NCBI GenBank assembly: GCA_039707465.1
Contig: CM077644.1
Location: 94,593,375 to 94,657,374, forward strand
Reading direction: 5' to 3'
Length of the DNA: 64,000 nucleotides
Source of the DNA: Rhabdophis nuchalis
Taxonomy: Eukaryota; Chordata; Lepidosauria; Squamata; Natricidae
Below, in pieces: positions 1 to 11,367 of the stretch (the first letter of the stretch is position 1; each line of letters begins with the position of its first letter). The translations under genes and the position numbers were made by a program. The notes beneath the pieces were generated by a model. That model saw nothing but the letters and a program-made list of their open reading frames with translations, did not search any database and was not told the DNA's origin.

Positions 1-293
1 GGGGTCTGTACTTTTTTGGCAGAGTTGTGCAGACTAGAATCTAATAGCTCCAAATAAAGAAAATTTGATAAGACCTCATTGTGTATTTATTGAGTGAAAC
101 TTGTTTAGAGCACGAACATATCTACTACAATATAAGAAGGTTGGTATAAAAAAAGATAGTATGACCGTATGCAGTTTAAACTTGTTCTAGCAAGTCAATG
201 CAGCTCTGAAACAATTTTGAATTTGCAAATGGGTAGCAATGTCAAGAAGCAGAAGATGTACATAGCTCAGACAGGACTACGCTGAAGACAACT
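1..293. other. Unassigned AT-rich sequence
   Basis: No reading frame of note, no terminal repeats and no recognisable repeat family were seen here. Confidence 0.5.
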
Positions 294-301
294 GTATAGG
301 C

Positions 302-650
302 CAGGGGTCCCCAACCTTTTTGGCACCAGGGACCGGTTTCATGTTAAAAGAATTCCGCGGACCAGTGGCCATGGCTCAGCCAGCGTAGAGGGGGAGCGGG
401 GGGAGGGGGAACAGGTGGCGCATGCGTGCACGGGGTGGTGGTGAGTTGGCTCACTCGCCCCTCTCGGGCCCCCAACAGCATGAGCGCCTGCGTTCTCCCA
501 CCCCCGGTGCACGCTCTGCCCAGGGGGCTGCCCCCTCCTCCCTCCTCCTCCTCTCTGGCACGTTCTAAGAGTTGCGCCGCTCACTGCGGCCCGGTTCCTA
601 TCAAGCCACGGACCGGGACCGGTCCACGGACCGGGGGTTGGGGACCCCTG
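302..650. mobile_element. hAT-type MITE with exact 8-bp TSD
   Basis: A non-autonomous DNA transposon without transposase. It begins CAGGGGTCCCCAACC and ends with the complement GGTTGGGGACCCCTG. The 8-bp target duplication GTATAGGC is exact on both sides (294-301 and 651-658), which fits the hAT superfamily. The interior is GC-rich, with ACCGGTCC-type motifs and purine- and pyrimidine-rich stretches. Short open frames inside it are by-products of base composition. Confidence 0.9.
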
Positions 651-707
651 GTATAGGCTGCATTCCTAACTCCATATAACAGAAATACTTTTACTTTCTT
701 TTATGAA

Positions 708-889
708 GGGTCCTTGGTGCTCTCTGAGCTTGCTGGTTTTCTTGTGCATATTTCATTACCCTAACTAGGTAATATCATCAGTGCTAGTCCTATACAGAGC
801 TAGCACTGATGATGTTACCTAGTCAGGGTAATGAAACGTCTGCAAGAACACAAGCAATCTCAGAGGACACCAAGGACCGCTCGTTTCAA
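708..889. mobile_element. Inverted pair of Penelope-like 3' segments
   Basis: Two copies of a roughly 75-bp unit face each other around a short centre (CTAGTCCTATACAGAGCTAG). The unit carries the recurring text CTCTGAGCTTG, TTTCATTACC, CTAGGTAA and ATCATCAGTGC. The same unit recurs at 38705, 41692, 51672, 55090, 56390 and 63234. Head-to-head partial copies and hammerhead-like cores are known features of Penelope-like retroelements, so that assignment is inferred; there is no coding sequence here to confirm it. Confidence 0.6.
800..846 (+). ncRNA. Hammerhead-like ribozyme motif (PLE type)
   Basis: The core CTGATGA lies at 806-812. A hairpin GTTACC/GGTAAT (814-819 with 827-832) follows, then GAAA at 833-836, a minimal ACGT stem III and a GTC cleavage triplet (838-840). 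Flanks CTAGCA and TGCAAG can form stem I with five of six pairs. One extra base (813) sits between the core and stem II, which departs from the canonical fold. Stem III has no loop, so activity would probably need a dimer, as reported for minimal hammerheads in PLEs. Confidence 0.55.
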
Positions 890-1430
890 CCCTGAGGTTC
901 AAATAGCCTCCTTTTTTTGGTATTTTAAAAAAATGTTACCCGCATCTGAAAATGCAAATGAAACTAAATAACCTTCTAGCTCACTTTTAAATGCTCGTTC
1001 TTAAGGCAAGCTACTATCTTTTGCCAATTTATAGCGGGTTTTTTTTTTTTAACCCAGAAACCCTATTCACACATTTACCATTGGGGACTAAAGGGCCACG
1101 TAAGAAGAAAAGACATTGTAAACTAATTGCTGTTATTTAAAAGTCAGAAAGGAGACCAATGGTAAGCACACAAAACAATAGAAGATATATATATATATAG
1201 AAAGGCAATAACAACGGAAGCATCTCCCATCCAACAATTTTCCATATAAAGGTTTGATTCACTATACAAGTTGAACATCAGTCTGTTTGCATTGCTCTGA
1301 ATAATAGAAACAATAAAGTGCCTGTTTGGTTTGTAGAATATATATAATGCAGCATTTTCCACATTGGGGCCTCCTAAATGGGTTGGGGTAATTCAGAATT
1401 TCCAGCTGCTGTTAGGAGTCTATATGTGTA
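890..1430. other. Unassigned sequence
   Basis: AT-rich, with a short TA run near 1184-1198. No coding or repeat family was recognised. Confidence 0.5.
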
Positions 1431-1911
1431 TGTTAGCAACTCTGGGTTCAGAACCAGTATTAGAACTCTGGTCCCATAACCAATGTTAGCTAATATATGC
1501 AGAATAGTGTAATTCACCGGACAGTAACGAGATACGTTGCTGTAAACCACAAACAAACTCTAAAACAGTGATAGTAAGAAAATAAATAGTCTTTACTTTG
1601 TCACAACTGAAATACTTCTTCCGACTATCTTCTCTAACAATGGTAACAGTCCTACATCAAACAGAGTTTATCTTACAGTGATGTAAACAAAACCTCCTCC
1701 TTCTTCTTCAATGGCAATCAGGAAAAACACAGGATCACAAGGAATCGAACAGGGAATTGACTGTGTTCCTGACTTGCTTATATGGTAATGCTGAGCAGCA
1801 CAGCCAATCAAACACAATCAGAATTTAGTTCAGTTCTTAAAGCTACATAACTTTTTAAGAACATAGGCTCATATATATTGTCAACCCAATATAAGGCTGA
1901 ATATCCTAACA
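1431..1911 (-). mobile_element. Solo LTR, family 1
   Basis: On the minus strand it starts TGTTAGGATATTCAGCC and ends in TAACA. It aligns by eye along its whole length with the LTRs at 46421-46878 and 54384-54853. A TATA-like CATATAAGC (about 1775-1790, minus) precedes an AGTAAAGACTATTT stretch that may serve as a poly(A) region. TGTA flanks both sides. No internal gag/pol sequence follows, so it is probably a product of LTR-LTR recombination. Confidence 0.8.
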
Positions 1912-2816
1912 TGTACATATGTATACAACATGGATGACTCTAGATAGGGAAACACTGATATAATAACTAATCTGTACTTGGTGGGTTGTTTTTTTCCATG
2001 AGCAGATTGAAGGTAGAAAATAGTCAAGTTCAAGGATGCATCTATGCTAGTTTTCAATGGTACTTGATCATCTATTTTAATAACTATTGGTTGTCCTTAA
2101 CCTTGATCATGATTTTGAGTATCTGATAGAAGCAACATAAGTCACAAAGTACATGTTTTCAATCACAAGTGGCTACAATAACAGGGAAACAACATTCTTT
2201 TCAAAAGGATTTGTGTTTCAGGTTATGAGTTAGTCTCAAAAAACAGGTTGTTATTGATTGTGAAAGGAACTGAATACAAGATGACAGGACAAAATGTTTC
2301 CCCAACAAATGTCTTTGAAAAAGGAAAGTGAATTTAAAACAAATAAGGTTTTTTTTCATGTAATTTCCTTTCATTATGGATTATAAAAGAACTCCAATGA
2401 AATAAATGATCCATTTAATGATTTAAAAGAATGGAGTACTAGAAATGTTTCCTTAAGGACTTTTATGGTAACCCTGCCTGCTTGCCTGCCTTCCTTGTAA
2501 CTTGGTTACTTGGTACTTTACATCAAAAAGCCAGTTCTAAATGGAATATTTAAAGGTAGCTAACAAGCAAAACAGAGAATAAAAATATGAATTAACAGTT
2601 AAAGCCAGTTGTTGAAAGCCTGTACTAGACACCCAAAGGTGCTTTTTCAAGAGGCAACTGGACTTTTTTTTCCTGTTTTCTTTTTTTTTAATAATATAAT
2701 TTTATTGTAAATTAGTAACAGAAAAAAGAACATAAATAAGACATTGACAAGACAAAACTACACAGACACAGCTGGGAGTAACCTACCCCCTATATGTACA
2801 CAGTTACCAAGTAACA
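1912..2816. other. Mostly unassigned; short PLE tail near 2632-2680
   Basis: AT-rich. The segment AAAGGTGCTTTTTCAAGAGG (about 2636-2655) matches the PLE 3' sequence seen at 23531-23552. Nothing else was recognised. Confidence 0.45.
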
Positions 2817-2989
2817 TCCTATATCAGTGATGGCTAACCTTTTTTGGCTCGCGTGCCAAAAGCGGGGGGAGCGCAGGGAGGTCGTGCGTGGGCGTGCCAC
2901 ACCCATAATGCTATGTGCGTGACCCCCTGCTTTTGGCGCACTTTTTTCACCCTCCCCAGGCTCCAGAGTCTTTCCAGGAGCCTGGGCAG

Positions 2990-3489
<500 letters not shown>

Positions 3490-3965
3490 CTGGGGAGGGT
3501 GAAAACAGCTTCCCGTCCCCACCTCCAGAGGCTTCAGGAGCTTCCCTGAAACCTCCAAAGGGCAAAAAACAGCCTCAAAGATGGCCTAAATCAGCTGGCC
3601 AGCACACACAAGTGTGCTGGAGCTGACAGGGCAATGCCTCGCGTGCCCTAAGAAATGATTCCGTGTGCCACCTGTGGCACCCGTGCCATAGGTTCGCCAT
3701 CACTGTCCTATATCATCTTACTACATTTCCAGATATTCCAACTATTTCTATTTGTCTATATCTTACATTTATCAATTCCCCATAACTGCCACTGCTCCAT
3801 ACATTCATTTTATTTACTATCTACATATCTACATTGTATATCCTTCCCTATCTCTCATCCCGTAATCTCTTTACCTCCATCCAGTCCTACCATTTTCTCC
3901 AACTTTGATAAAATATTGCTTCCTGTCTGTCTTTAAGAATGTATGTTAGTCTGTCGCATTCAGCA

Positions 3966-4650
3966 CACCATTGTTTTTCTTTGAAGACATTTTGCTTCAC
4001 ATCCAAGAACCTTCTTTAGTTCTCACTGGATGGTGGAAAATGGAAGGATTTATGCTTCTTGCAGACAGCTGGTCATTTGCATTCTTTTAGAGCAGGGGTT
4101 CCCAAACTTGGCAACTTTAAGACTTGTGGACTTCAACTCCCAGAATTCTCCAGCCAGCTATGGCTGGAGAATTCTGGGAGTTGAAGTCCACAAGTCTTAA
4201 AGTTGCCAAGTTTGGGAAACCCTGTTTTAGAGAGTCATTGATGCCACCTGGAGATTTATCTGTGTCACCAAGGTCACCTGAGTCGTACAAATGGGTGTGG
4301 AGCCTTCTTGGAACTGACTGTGTTGTAGACTGGAGATCTATGATGTTGTATCCCTTCCCCTCTGTTGAGGAAGGCTGTTCAATTTTGACATTGATGGCCC
4401 CTTTGACCCCTCTTTCAAAGCAGTGGTCCTCTCTGTCCAAAATGTGGACTTTGCTGTCTTCAAAAGAGTGGCCTTTGTCTTTTAAATGCAGATGGACTGC
4501 TGAATCTTGTCCTGATGGGTTTGTTTTCCTATGTTGTGCCATGCATTTATGAAGTGTTTTGTTTCCCCAATGCACAGATTTACACATGGCTCACTGCGTT
4601 GTATTGCATATACCACGTTGCTCAGTTTGTGATTGAGAATCTCCATAGAC
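3966..4650 (-). pseudogene. Penelope-like element, C-terminal endonuclease remnant
   Basis: The minus-strand frame between about 4620 and 4300 resembles the C-terminal part of the PLE protein, which joins a reverse transcriptase to a GIY-YIG endonuclease. Recognisable pieces are TLHKCMAQHRKTNPSGQDSA, HLKDKGHSFED and HILDREDHCFERGVKGAINV. No reverse transcriptase is present. The 3' part (3975-4025) has a decayed copy of the GAAGACATTTTGCTTC segment found at 23578-23593. A fold-back hAT element (4093-4224) interrupts it. Truncated and inactive. Confidence 0.75.
4093..4224. mobile_element. Fold-back hAT MITE, near-perfect hairpin
   Basis: Two arms of about 65 bp are reverse complements with a single mismatch near the tip. 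The 8-bp duplication TTTTAGAG is exact on both sides. The arm contains GGACTTCAACTCCCAGAATT, shared with the elements at 4920, 55968 and 59042. It inserted into the PLE remnant, so it is the younger of the two. Confidence 0.93.
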
Positions 4651-4919
4651 ATTCTGCCTGTACTAGACTATTTTTATGGCTCAAGATAATGGGGTGAAAA
4701 TGATAATATACTGTATATTAGGGATACAGTGAACTATTGAAAAGAAGGTACTAATTTGCTGGTCCTAATACATTGCATAAAATGGCCTTCATAGCTATCT
4801 CTCTTCAATAAAAAGTGTGAACGCACAGATCTACCCAAAAGTCTCCATATGATATCAAGCTGGGAATAAGGCTTGGAGCTGAGTTCAAACCTTAGTAACT
4901 AAATTTAATCCCTGTAGGG

Positions 4920-5054
4920 CAGAGGTCTGCAAAGTTGGCTCTTTGAAGACCGGTGGACTTCAACTCCCAGAATTCCCCAGCCAGCTATGCTGGCTGGGGA
5001 ATTCTGGGAGTTGAAGTCCACCGGTCTTCAAAGAGCCAACTTTGCAGACCCTTG
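4920..5054. mobile_element. Fold-back hAT MITE, near-perfect hairpin
   Basis: The two arms differ by two bases at the tips and meet around TATGC. The flanking duplication CTGTAGGG is exact (4912-4919 and 5055-5062). Same family as 4093-4224. Confidence 0.93.
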
Positions 5055-5062
5055 CTGTAGGG

Positions 5063-6300
5063 CAATCTCAGCTCTGAGTAAATGTAGGTATGCTTCTGCC
5101 TCTTCTTCCTCCCCCAAGTTACTTCTTTTCCAAAGAGAGAAGAATAACCATTCAAGATCTTTCTTCAGTGGACATCTTTAAAGTCTGCTCCTGAAGAGAT
5201 CCTCTTGAAGAAAATAAAAAGTATTTGTTACCAGAAAGAAAGACGAAATAAATGTTATACTGTAAAACGACTGTATTGCTGAATGTTTATGCTCATGGTG
5301 AATAATATAGAAGAATCATCACATGAGGATCTATGTATCTATCTATCACTTCTTGATTAATTTGAGAGGGATTTTTTTTTGTACTGGAAAGCCTCTCCTG
5401 AGCTGTTACACTGATTGCCACTCACCTAGGATTTTCACGTTTAGCCTCAACAGCACAAAAATCCTTTTGAGAGAGGAAGGTTTGGTTCTTATCTTTATTT
5501 TTTCATGCTTAAAGCATTTATCCCCTTTTGAGGCAGAAAGCTAAAATATCCAAATAAAACAAAGAAGTCATCAATCACCCAGTTTGAAGGCTAAGCAAAA
5601 GTAGGGAAAAAAACATGTTTTAAGACAATTGCTGAAACACAGTTTAGAAGAAACACAGCATGTCTGCAAAAGAAAATTAAACCATCTTAAAATCTGTTTT
5701 TAATTATCGTGATTCCTGATTGAAAAATGTGGTTTATATTATAGCACTGTAAGTTGCTTAGAGTATGATGAGGGAGCAGTGATGGAGTATGCAAAACCTC
5801 CCAGATAGGACTGAAATGTCTTTCTTATGCCTGAAGGCACCATCATTCAATAGACACATTCATACAACATGCCAATTCAGTTTGCTAACTTATGGTTTGT
5901 TAAATAAGCCCAACTGGCTGGGTTTAGACATTCTACACTTTTTAAAAACAAAACAAAACACAATTTATGGATTCCTACTACATATTGTTTTAGTTTAACA
6001 TGACATGTGAATCCAATCATTGTAAACAACACTAACCATGATGAACCAATGGATTAACTTGATAACAAACAAAGAACCCGGGTAGTCTCCTCGAGTAGCC
6101 TCTTTGCAATGTGTCAGTAGGAAAGGAACTGCCATACAAAAAATATGCTGGATAGTAGCCTTGGCTGGGTAGCAAAGAAAGCTTCAAAACAGATACTCAG
6201 ATAATAGGATACTGTCACTAACAACTGACATTGATTTGATGGCAGATAATAAATTAGTGTATTATATTTGGAGTCCATAAGGATCTGGATGAGCCAAAAC
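5063..6300. other. Unassigned sequence
   Basis: AT-rich and without recognised repeats. The open frames (for example 5323-5544 and 5789-5998) are short, with no domain or splice context. Confidence 0.5.
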
Positions 6301-6302
6301 AA

Positions 6303-6495
6303 GTAATAATAATAATAATATAATAATATATTTATTTTATATACCGCGTCCTCTCCCCGAGGGGACTCGGAGCGGTGCACAGGGAAACTAAAACACATAA
6401 CATATATACATGAATAAATACAATACCTAAAAATAAATTAAACCAATCGTCCCTGCACTAAAATCCCCATTAAAACTAGTCGTAAAATTGAAACC
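6303..6495 (-). mobile_element. L2 LINE 3' end
   Basis: On the minus strand it reads into the L2 3' end: GTGCACCGCTCCGAGTCC, a GCGGTATATAAAATAAAT-like segment, then a TTA tail. Only 3' UTR sequence is present. Confidence 0.75.
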
Positions 6496-6599
6496 TACAA
6501 CCTGGCTCTTTGTCCATCCAAAAACTTGTGATCTTGGAGAATGTTTATACTATTTCTGAATGGAGTTACATTCTCCCTGACGGAATAGTTCTGCAACTT

Positions 6600-6846
6600 A
6601 GCAATAGCATTAGCACGTAAACTTATATACCGCTTTACAGTGCTTTATAGACCTCTCTAAGCTGTTTACAAAGTTAGCATATTGCCCCTAATGATCTAGG
6701 TCCTCATTTTACCAACTTTGGGAGGCTGGAAGACTGAGTCAACCTTGAGCCTGATGAGATTTGAACTGCCAAATTGCAGTCAGCTGGCAATCAGCAGAAG
6801 TAGCCTGAAGTACTGCACTCTAACCTCTGTACCACCATGGCTCAAT
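6600..6846 (-). mobile_element. tRNA-derived SINE A (MIR-like tail)
   Basis: The minus strand starts TGAGCCATGGTGGTACAGAG, continues through a tRNA-like head, then TTGACTCAGTCTTCC, and ends GCGGTATATAAGTTTACGTG with a GCTATT tail. Head and tail agree with the copies at 31104, 35208, 39840 and 41806. The tail resembles that of L2-mobilised MIR SINEs, so L2 machinery is the likely mobiliser. Confidence 0.85.
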
Positions 6847-6849
6847 ACT

Positions 6850-7847
6850 TTATCCTGAGTTTACCCTGAGCTCATAACTATTTCTAGAAGAGCAGGTAGA
6901 AACCATGGTCAAATTTGCTTGATTTATATTAGCTACAATCATTCTTAGCAATGACAGTAACTAAGAGACCTTGGCAACACTACCCTGTATTTAAAGGTGA
7001 ATTGTTGTAGTGTGCTTTGAGTTGGGCTGCCACTACAGACGCTGTGAGCTGAGCTTTGTACAATTTATTATCCCAAAGTATAATTAGCTATCTTTGGGGT
7101 TCAACATTTTGTGCAAATCCAGTCTTTAAAATCCTAAATGGTTTCTGACATTGTTATTTTTACTACTTTTCCCCAAATGAACTTGCTCAGTTCTTGCATG
7201 TTGTATAGAGAGATTGCTTGGATGCCTACTGATAATATTTATCAAATTAGTAGACACGAAATGAGATCCTTTCAACTGAAGCTTCTTGCTGTTGAACTTC
7301 ATTGCTCTTGGGATCACTCACTACATGTTTTTAAAACTGTCTTAAAGCCTGATTATGTGAAACTGTTGTTAATTGACTGATACTGGTCTGTATGTTAAAG
7401 AATTAATACATTTGCTTTTTTATTGCTGGTATTGAATGTTTTGCATTCTACTTTACTGGTTGTTTTTGTAATTCTTTATGCTTTTAATTTTGTAAATTGC
7501 CTTAAGGGAGCTATTCGCCCATGCAAGCACGTACATAATTTTAATAATGCAAATTATATTTACAGCAGGCACAATAAATGTGGAAAGTCTATACAAGTGC
7601 ATGACAAACTTTACTTAGCCTACAACAGCTTTCCTTGGTATGATTTTTTTTCCAGATGTTTGAGAGTACAGCTCTAATCATCCCCAGAGCTAAATTGTTT
7701 ATACTGGCATTATTTCTACACATTTTAATTTGAATGTGATAGTTATTGCACAGACATGTGATAATTTTTTAATAATAAGGAATGTCCAATTGGTGCATAA
7801 AAATGCATTGACAAAATCACCGTTGTGTTTCAGTTTTCTCCAGTAGA
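6850..7847. other. Unassigned sequence
   Basis: No coding or repeat assignment. A stretch near 7480-7520 (TGTAAATTGCCTTAAGGGAG) looks like a LINE 3' end but cannot be placed. Confidence 0.45.
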
Positions 7848-7855
7848 CATTAGAG

Positions 7856-7936
7856 CAGGGGTCCCCAACCTTTGCAACTTTAAGTCTGAAGGACTTCAGC
7901 TCCCAGAATTCTCCAGCCAGCTTTTGGGGACCCCTG
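7856..7936. mobile_element. Fold-back hAT MITE with one arm deleted
   Basis: One full arm (CAGGGGTCCCCAACCTTTGC through CCAGAATTCTCCAGCC) is followed by only the last 15 or so bases of the other arm (TGGGGACCCCTG). Flanks CATTAGAG and CGTTAGAG form an 8-bp duplication with one mismatch. Confidence 0.85.
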
Positions 7937-7944
7937 CGTTAGAG

Positions 7945-8600
7945 TACTCCTCAATGCAGCTGTGGAAAGAACAAACAAAACGTTTTCTTGCCTAGCTTTG
8001 TTTAGAATGCTCTTCTTAGACTGAGCGCCATTAATTTTCATGCATGAAACTATAGTTTTCAAATTTCTAAATTGCAAATTATATTGTAAACCAATTGATA
8101 AGTGACCACCTCACTGGCAAATTGTTTTATACTGGGATATGAAAAATCGAACTAATAGGCTGGTAAAAAGACTAAAGGGAATAATAATGGACCTAATCAA
8201 GAAAGACAAATGTAATTCATTAAAATTGGCACTCAGCAGATAATCTTTAGAGACTTTCAGTATAATCTATGTAGCAATTTGAAATAATACAATCCTGATC
8301 CCTCTATAGATATCAAGGAAATATATTAACAATCTGATCAGATAATCCACTGAGCAACTGGTGTTTAAGATTGAGTAGCAAACACTTTGGAACAAGTCAC
8401 TCCTGAGTGGTGAAGGGTGTGTGTGTGTGTGTGTGAAATAGAAGACTCCAGGGTCTGACTGTGATTCTGACTGTGACCAGACCCCACAGCAAAACATAGC
8501 ATGAAATCCCTGCCAAATGACTGTAAAAAAGGACTCTCTACATCAGCTCAAACACGGTTGCTGAAGGGATTCTGGAGTGTCCTCTTTCCCTCTGGCCTGG
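7945..8600. other. Unassigned sequence with short (GT)n
   Basis: A GT run lies at 8417-8435. Nothing else was recognised. Confidence 0.5.
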
Positions 8601-8604
8601 CCCT

Positions 8605-8697
8605 GATGAGTCTCAAACTGGATTCCTTCCTTGGGTAGGGAGTTGGATTGGAAGACTTCCAAGTTCTTGTCCAGCCCTATGGTTTGATGATTCTAAA
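8605..8697 (+). mobile_element. CR1 LINE 3' tail fragment
   Basis: A decayed CR1 end: TTGGATTGGAAGACTTCCAA then TCCAGCCCTATGGTTTGATG, matching the usual CR1 terminal text. No coding part remains. Confidence 0.75.
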
Positions 8698-9735
8698 CAT
8701 GATCTCATATCCTCTGTTACACTAACCTAAACCATACGGATATAGAGCACATATTTGATGATGCATCCACATTAATAATAGCCATCCTTCAGAATAGTTA
8801 ATGCATCTGTTATTTAGCAAATAGAAAAATAGGATTACAATAATAGAGACTTACTAGGACTACCAAATCTATGCTGCAAAAATATGGACAACTGATTGGA
8901 ACGCCCCCCCCCCCAAATACACAGACAAAAAACCCTCCTAAATGTCTGAAGAGTTAGTTTTCTGTATCACTTTGCTTTTACCTGGTGGCCGTATGAGTTT
9001 TTGCTGCCCTAATTTACACAACATCCTAAGGAATACCTATAACATCTACTCAACTGCATTAAAAAAAATAGCCAAAGAAAGCAGAATGCATCCCACAAGA
9101 AAAAGAGTTCCATAAACTCACTGTATTGAGTTATAAACAATATTGAACAAGGCGATAGGCATGTGACTGCTATAGTTTATGCACATTAAAAGAAAAATCA
9201 GGCCAGGCTTCTAAAGCAGTGAGAGAACTGCAACGAAATATGACAGAATCTTTATATCAAGTAGATTGACAAAAACAGTCTTCCTTCTATTGTCAAAACT
9301 AATCTGCTCTGCACTTTGATTGACCTCTGCTGCAACTTCTGTTAAAATGATAGGAATAATTTAACCCTCACGTTGCACTGATTTCATGTAATGCCTTTCA
9401 ACTGTTATTTTAAAAACTATGTGCTACTTGTCACATACATGATGATGTCATAACTATTTCTAGCACAGCTCACAACCAAATAACTCTGTAAATTCATCTC
9501 CTTTGGGACGCAGCTGCTCGGTTTTTTTTTTGGCTGCAAGTAGTTATATACCTTGCTGTCTCTGGCCCCTTCTCAGATCATTTCCTACTCATCATTTCTT
9601 TCATCTGAATGTCCTTATCGAGATTGCTGTAAGGCACAGAGCAGAAACATAAGTTTTTCAGGATTCAGAGGTGAATGTTCGTTCTTATTATTTCTTGAAG
9701 TAGACAGAAAGAATGATCCACATATCAGAGAGACA
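8698..9735. other. Unassigned sequence
   Basis: AT-rich, with a C10 run near 8905-8914. No recognisable repeat or gene. Confidence 0.5.
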
Positions 9736-9737
9736 TT

Positions 9738-9808
9738 GTATTCTGTAAGGACTAGAAGACCTTCAAGGTCCTTTCCAACTTCTGGATTTTGTTATTCTAA
9801 TCTATTAT
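9738..9808 (+). mobile_element. CR1 LINE 3' tail fragment
   Basis: AAGGACTAGAAGACCTTCAA followed by GGTCCTTTCCAACTTCTGG is the CR1 3' end. It is severely 5'-truncated, as is usual for CR1. Confidence 0.8.
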
Positions 9809-9970
9809 TTAATGAACAGATGTGTAACATGCCCTTTGAATTAAACATACACATGCAGGGATATAAGCAATCACCTGTAAAAAGAAAAAGTCACTTAAAA
9901 GACCTATTGACATAATAGGTCTTAAAATTGTGAAAAAGATTGAAAAAGATTGGTAATATAAGGGCATATA

Positions 9971-10897
9971 CCGTATTTTTCAGAGTATAAGACGCACCAG
10001 AATATAAGAGGCACCAAGGTTTTGAAGAGGCAATTTTTTTTAAAAAGTAGGTAGGTAGATAGAGGGAGAGAGAAGGAGAGAGAGACAAATACAGCAGGTA
10101 GGTAGGGAGAGAGAGTAGGTAGGGAGGTAGGGAGGTGGAGGGAGGGAGAGAGAGAGAGAAATACAGTGAGAAGGTAGGGAGAGAGAGTAGGTAGGTATAT
10201 AGAGGGAGAGAGAGAGAGAGAGAGAGAAATACAGTAGGTAGGTAGGTAGGTAGGTAGGTAGGTAGGTAGGTAGGTAGGTAGAGGGAGAGAGAGGGGGGGG
10301 GAGAAATACAGTAGATATTTAGGTAGATGTTTCCAGGTGTACTTATCCATGTGCTGGAGAAAGAAATCGCTGACAACCTGCAGCACCTAACTTTGTTCCT
10401 GCTGGCACAGCATTTGATCCACGTAATTCTCATCAATCAGTTAAAGAGCTTTCCAAAAGGGAAAACACACCCCTTTTTGCACTCTGCAAATCTCCCCCAA
10501 ACCGCCCATTTTTTTTCAAATAAAAGGCATGAATAGCTTGGGGGGGGGGCTTGCAGAGTGCTCCTGGGGGGTGGAAGGGCCAAAAAAGAGCAAACAAACG
10601 GCCTGTTTTTTGCAAAAACGGGCTGTTTTTTTGTAAAAAAAAATGCATGCCTAGCCTTATGGAGGCTTATCGAGTGCTGCTGGGGATGGGGGGGCAAAAA
10701 ATGGCCCATTTTTTTGCTTATTTCTGCCCTCCCCAGCTCCCAGGAGTTCTTTGAAAACCTCCATAAGGGTATGTACGGACATTTTGATGAAGAGGTAGGG
10801 CTTTAGAAGGCAAAAAAATGCTGTATTCGAGATGAACCCAGATTTTCAGCCTCTTTTTAGATGAACAAACGTGCGTCTTATACTCCAAAAAATACAG
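9971..10897. mobile_element. TA-flanked MITE (CCGTATTTTTC ends)
   Basis: The left end CCGTATTTTTCAGAGTATAA and the right end TTATACTCCAAAAAATACAG are inverted repeats, each bordered by TA, which fits a Tc1/mariner-like TSD. The interior holds GTAG/GA-rich microsatellites (about 10047-10309) and a degenerate unit with CTTGCAGAGTGCTC and GCAAAAACGGGC. A second copy is at 37231-37735. No transposase. Confidence 0.8.
10047..10309 (+). repeat. Mixed (GTAG)n/(GA)n microsatellite
   Basis: Alternating GTAG and GAGA blocks, longest as pure GTAG at about 10234-10280. It explains the false leucine/proline/threonine-rich frames on the minus strand. Confidence 0.95.
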
Positions 10898-11367
10898 TAC
10901 CTATTTTTCAGCAGGACATAGTTTTTTTTAAAAAAAAGAATATATATGATTTGGACTTCAAGAGACTTGGCAACTAAAATGTTTCAAATAGGTATTTTAT
11001 CAAATATTTTGTCAAATCATAATCCTGTGAATTTGATTTAGAAAATAAAATCTATTGATTTCAGGTGGATGCTAAAAGGGTTGCTACACAAAAATGTTGA
11101 GGATCATAAAAAGAAATTAAAAGGTTTTTTTTAAATAAAGTACAGATTTGATGGTCACAAATGCAAGTAAACCTTTTATTAGAGGTTACCTGATATAATA
11201 TAATTTTGAAGTTTAGTGGACAAGGCAAGAGAAGATATAAAATATTTTGAATTAAATAAAAAAAAGAGTTAAGGAATGAGGGAGGGGATAAAAGTATCTC
11301 CCATCTAAGATTTTACAGGAACAGTTATCTTATAAGTTAAATGGAAATAAAACTGAGTTATGCAAAA

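Noticed and set aside
9891..10436. 181-codon Leu/Pro/Thr/Tyr-rich frame
   Set aside because: Generated by the GTAG/GA microsatellite inside a TA-flanked MITE.
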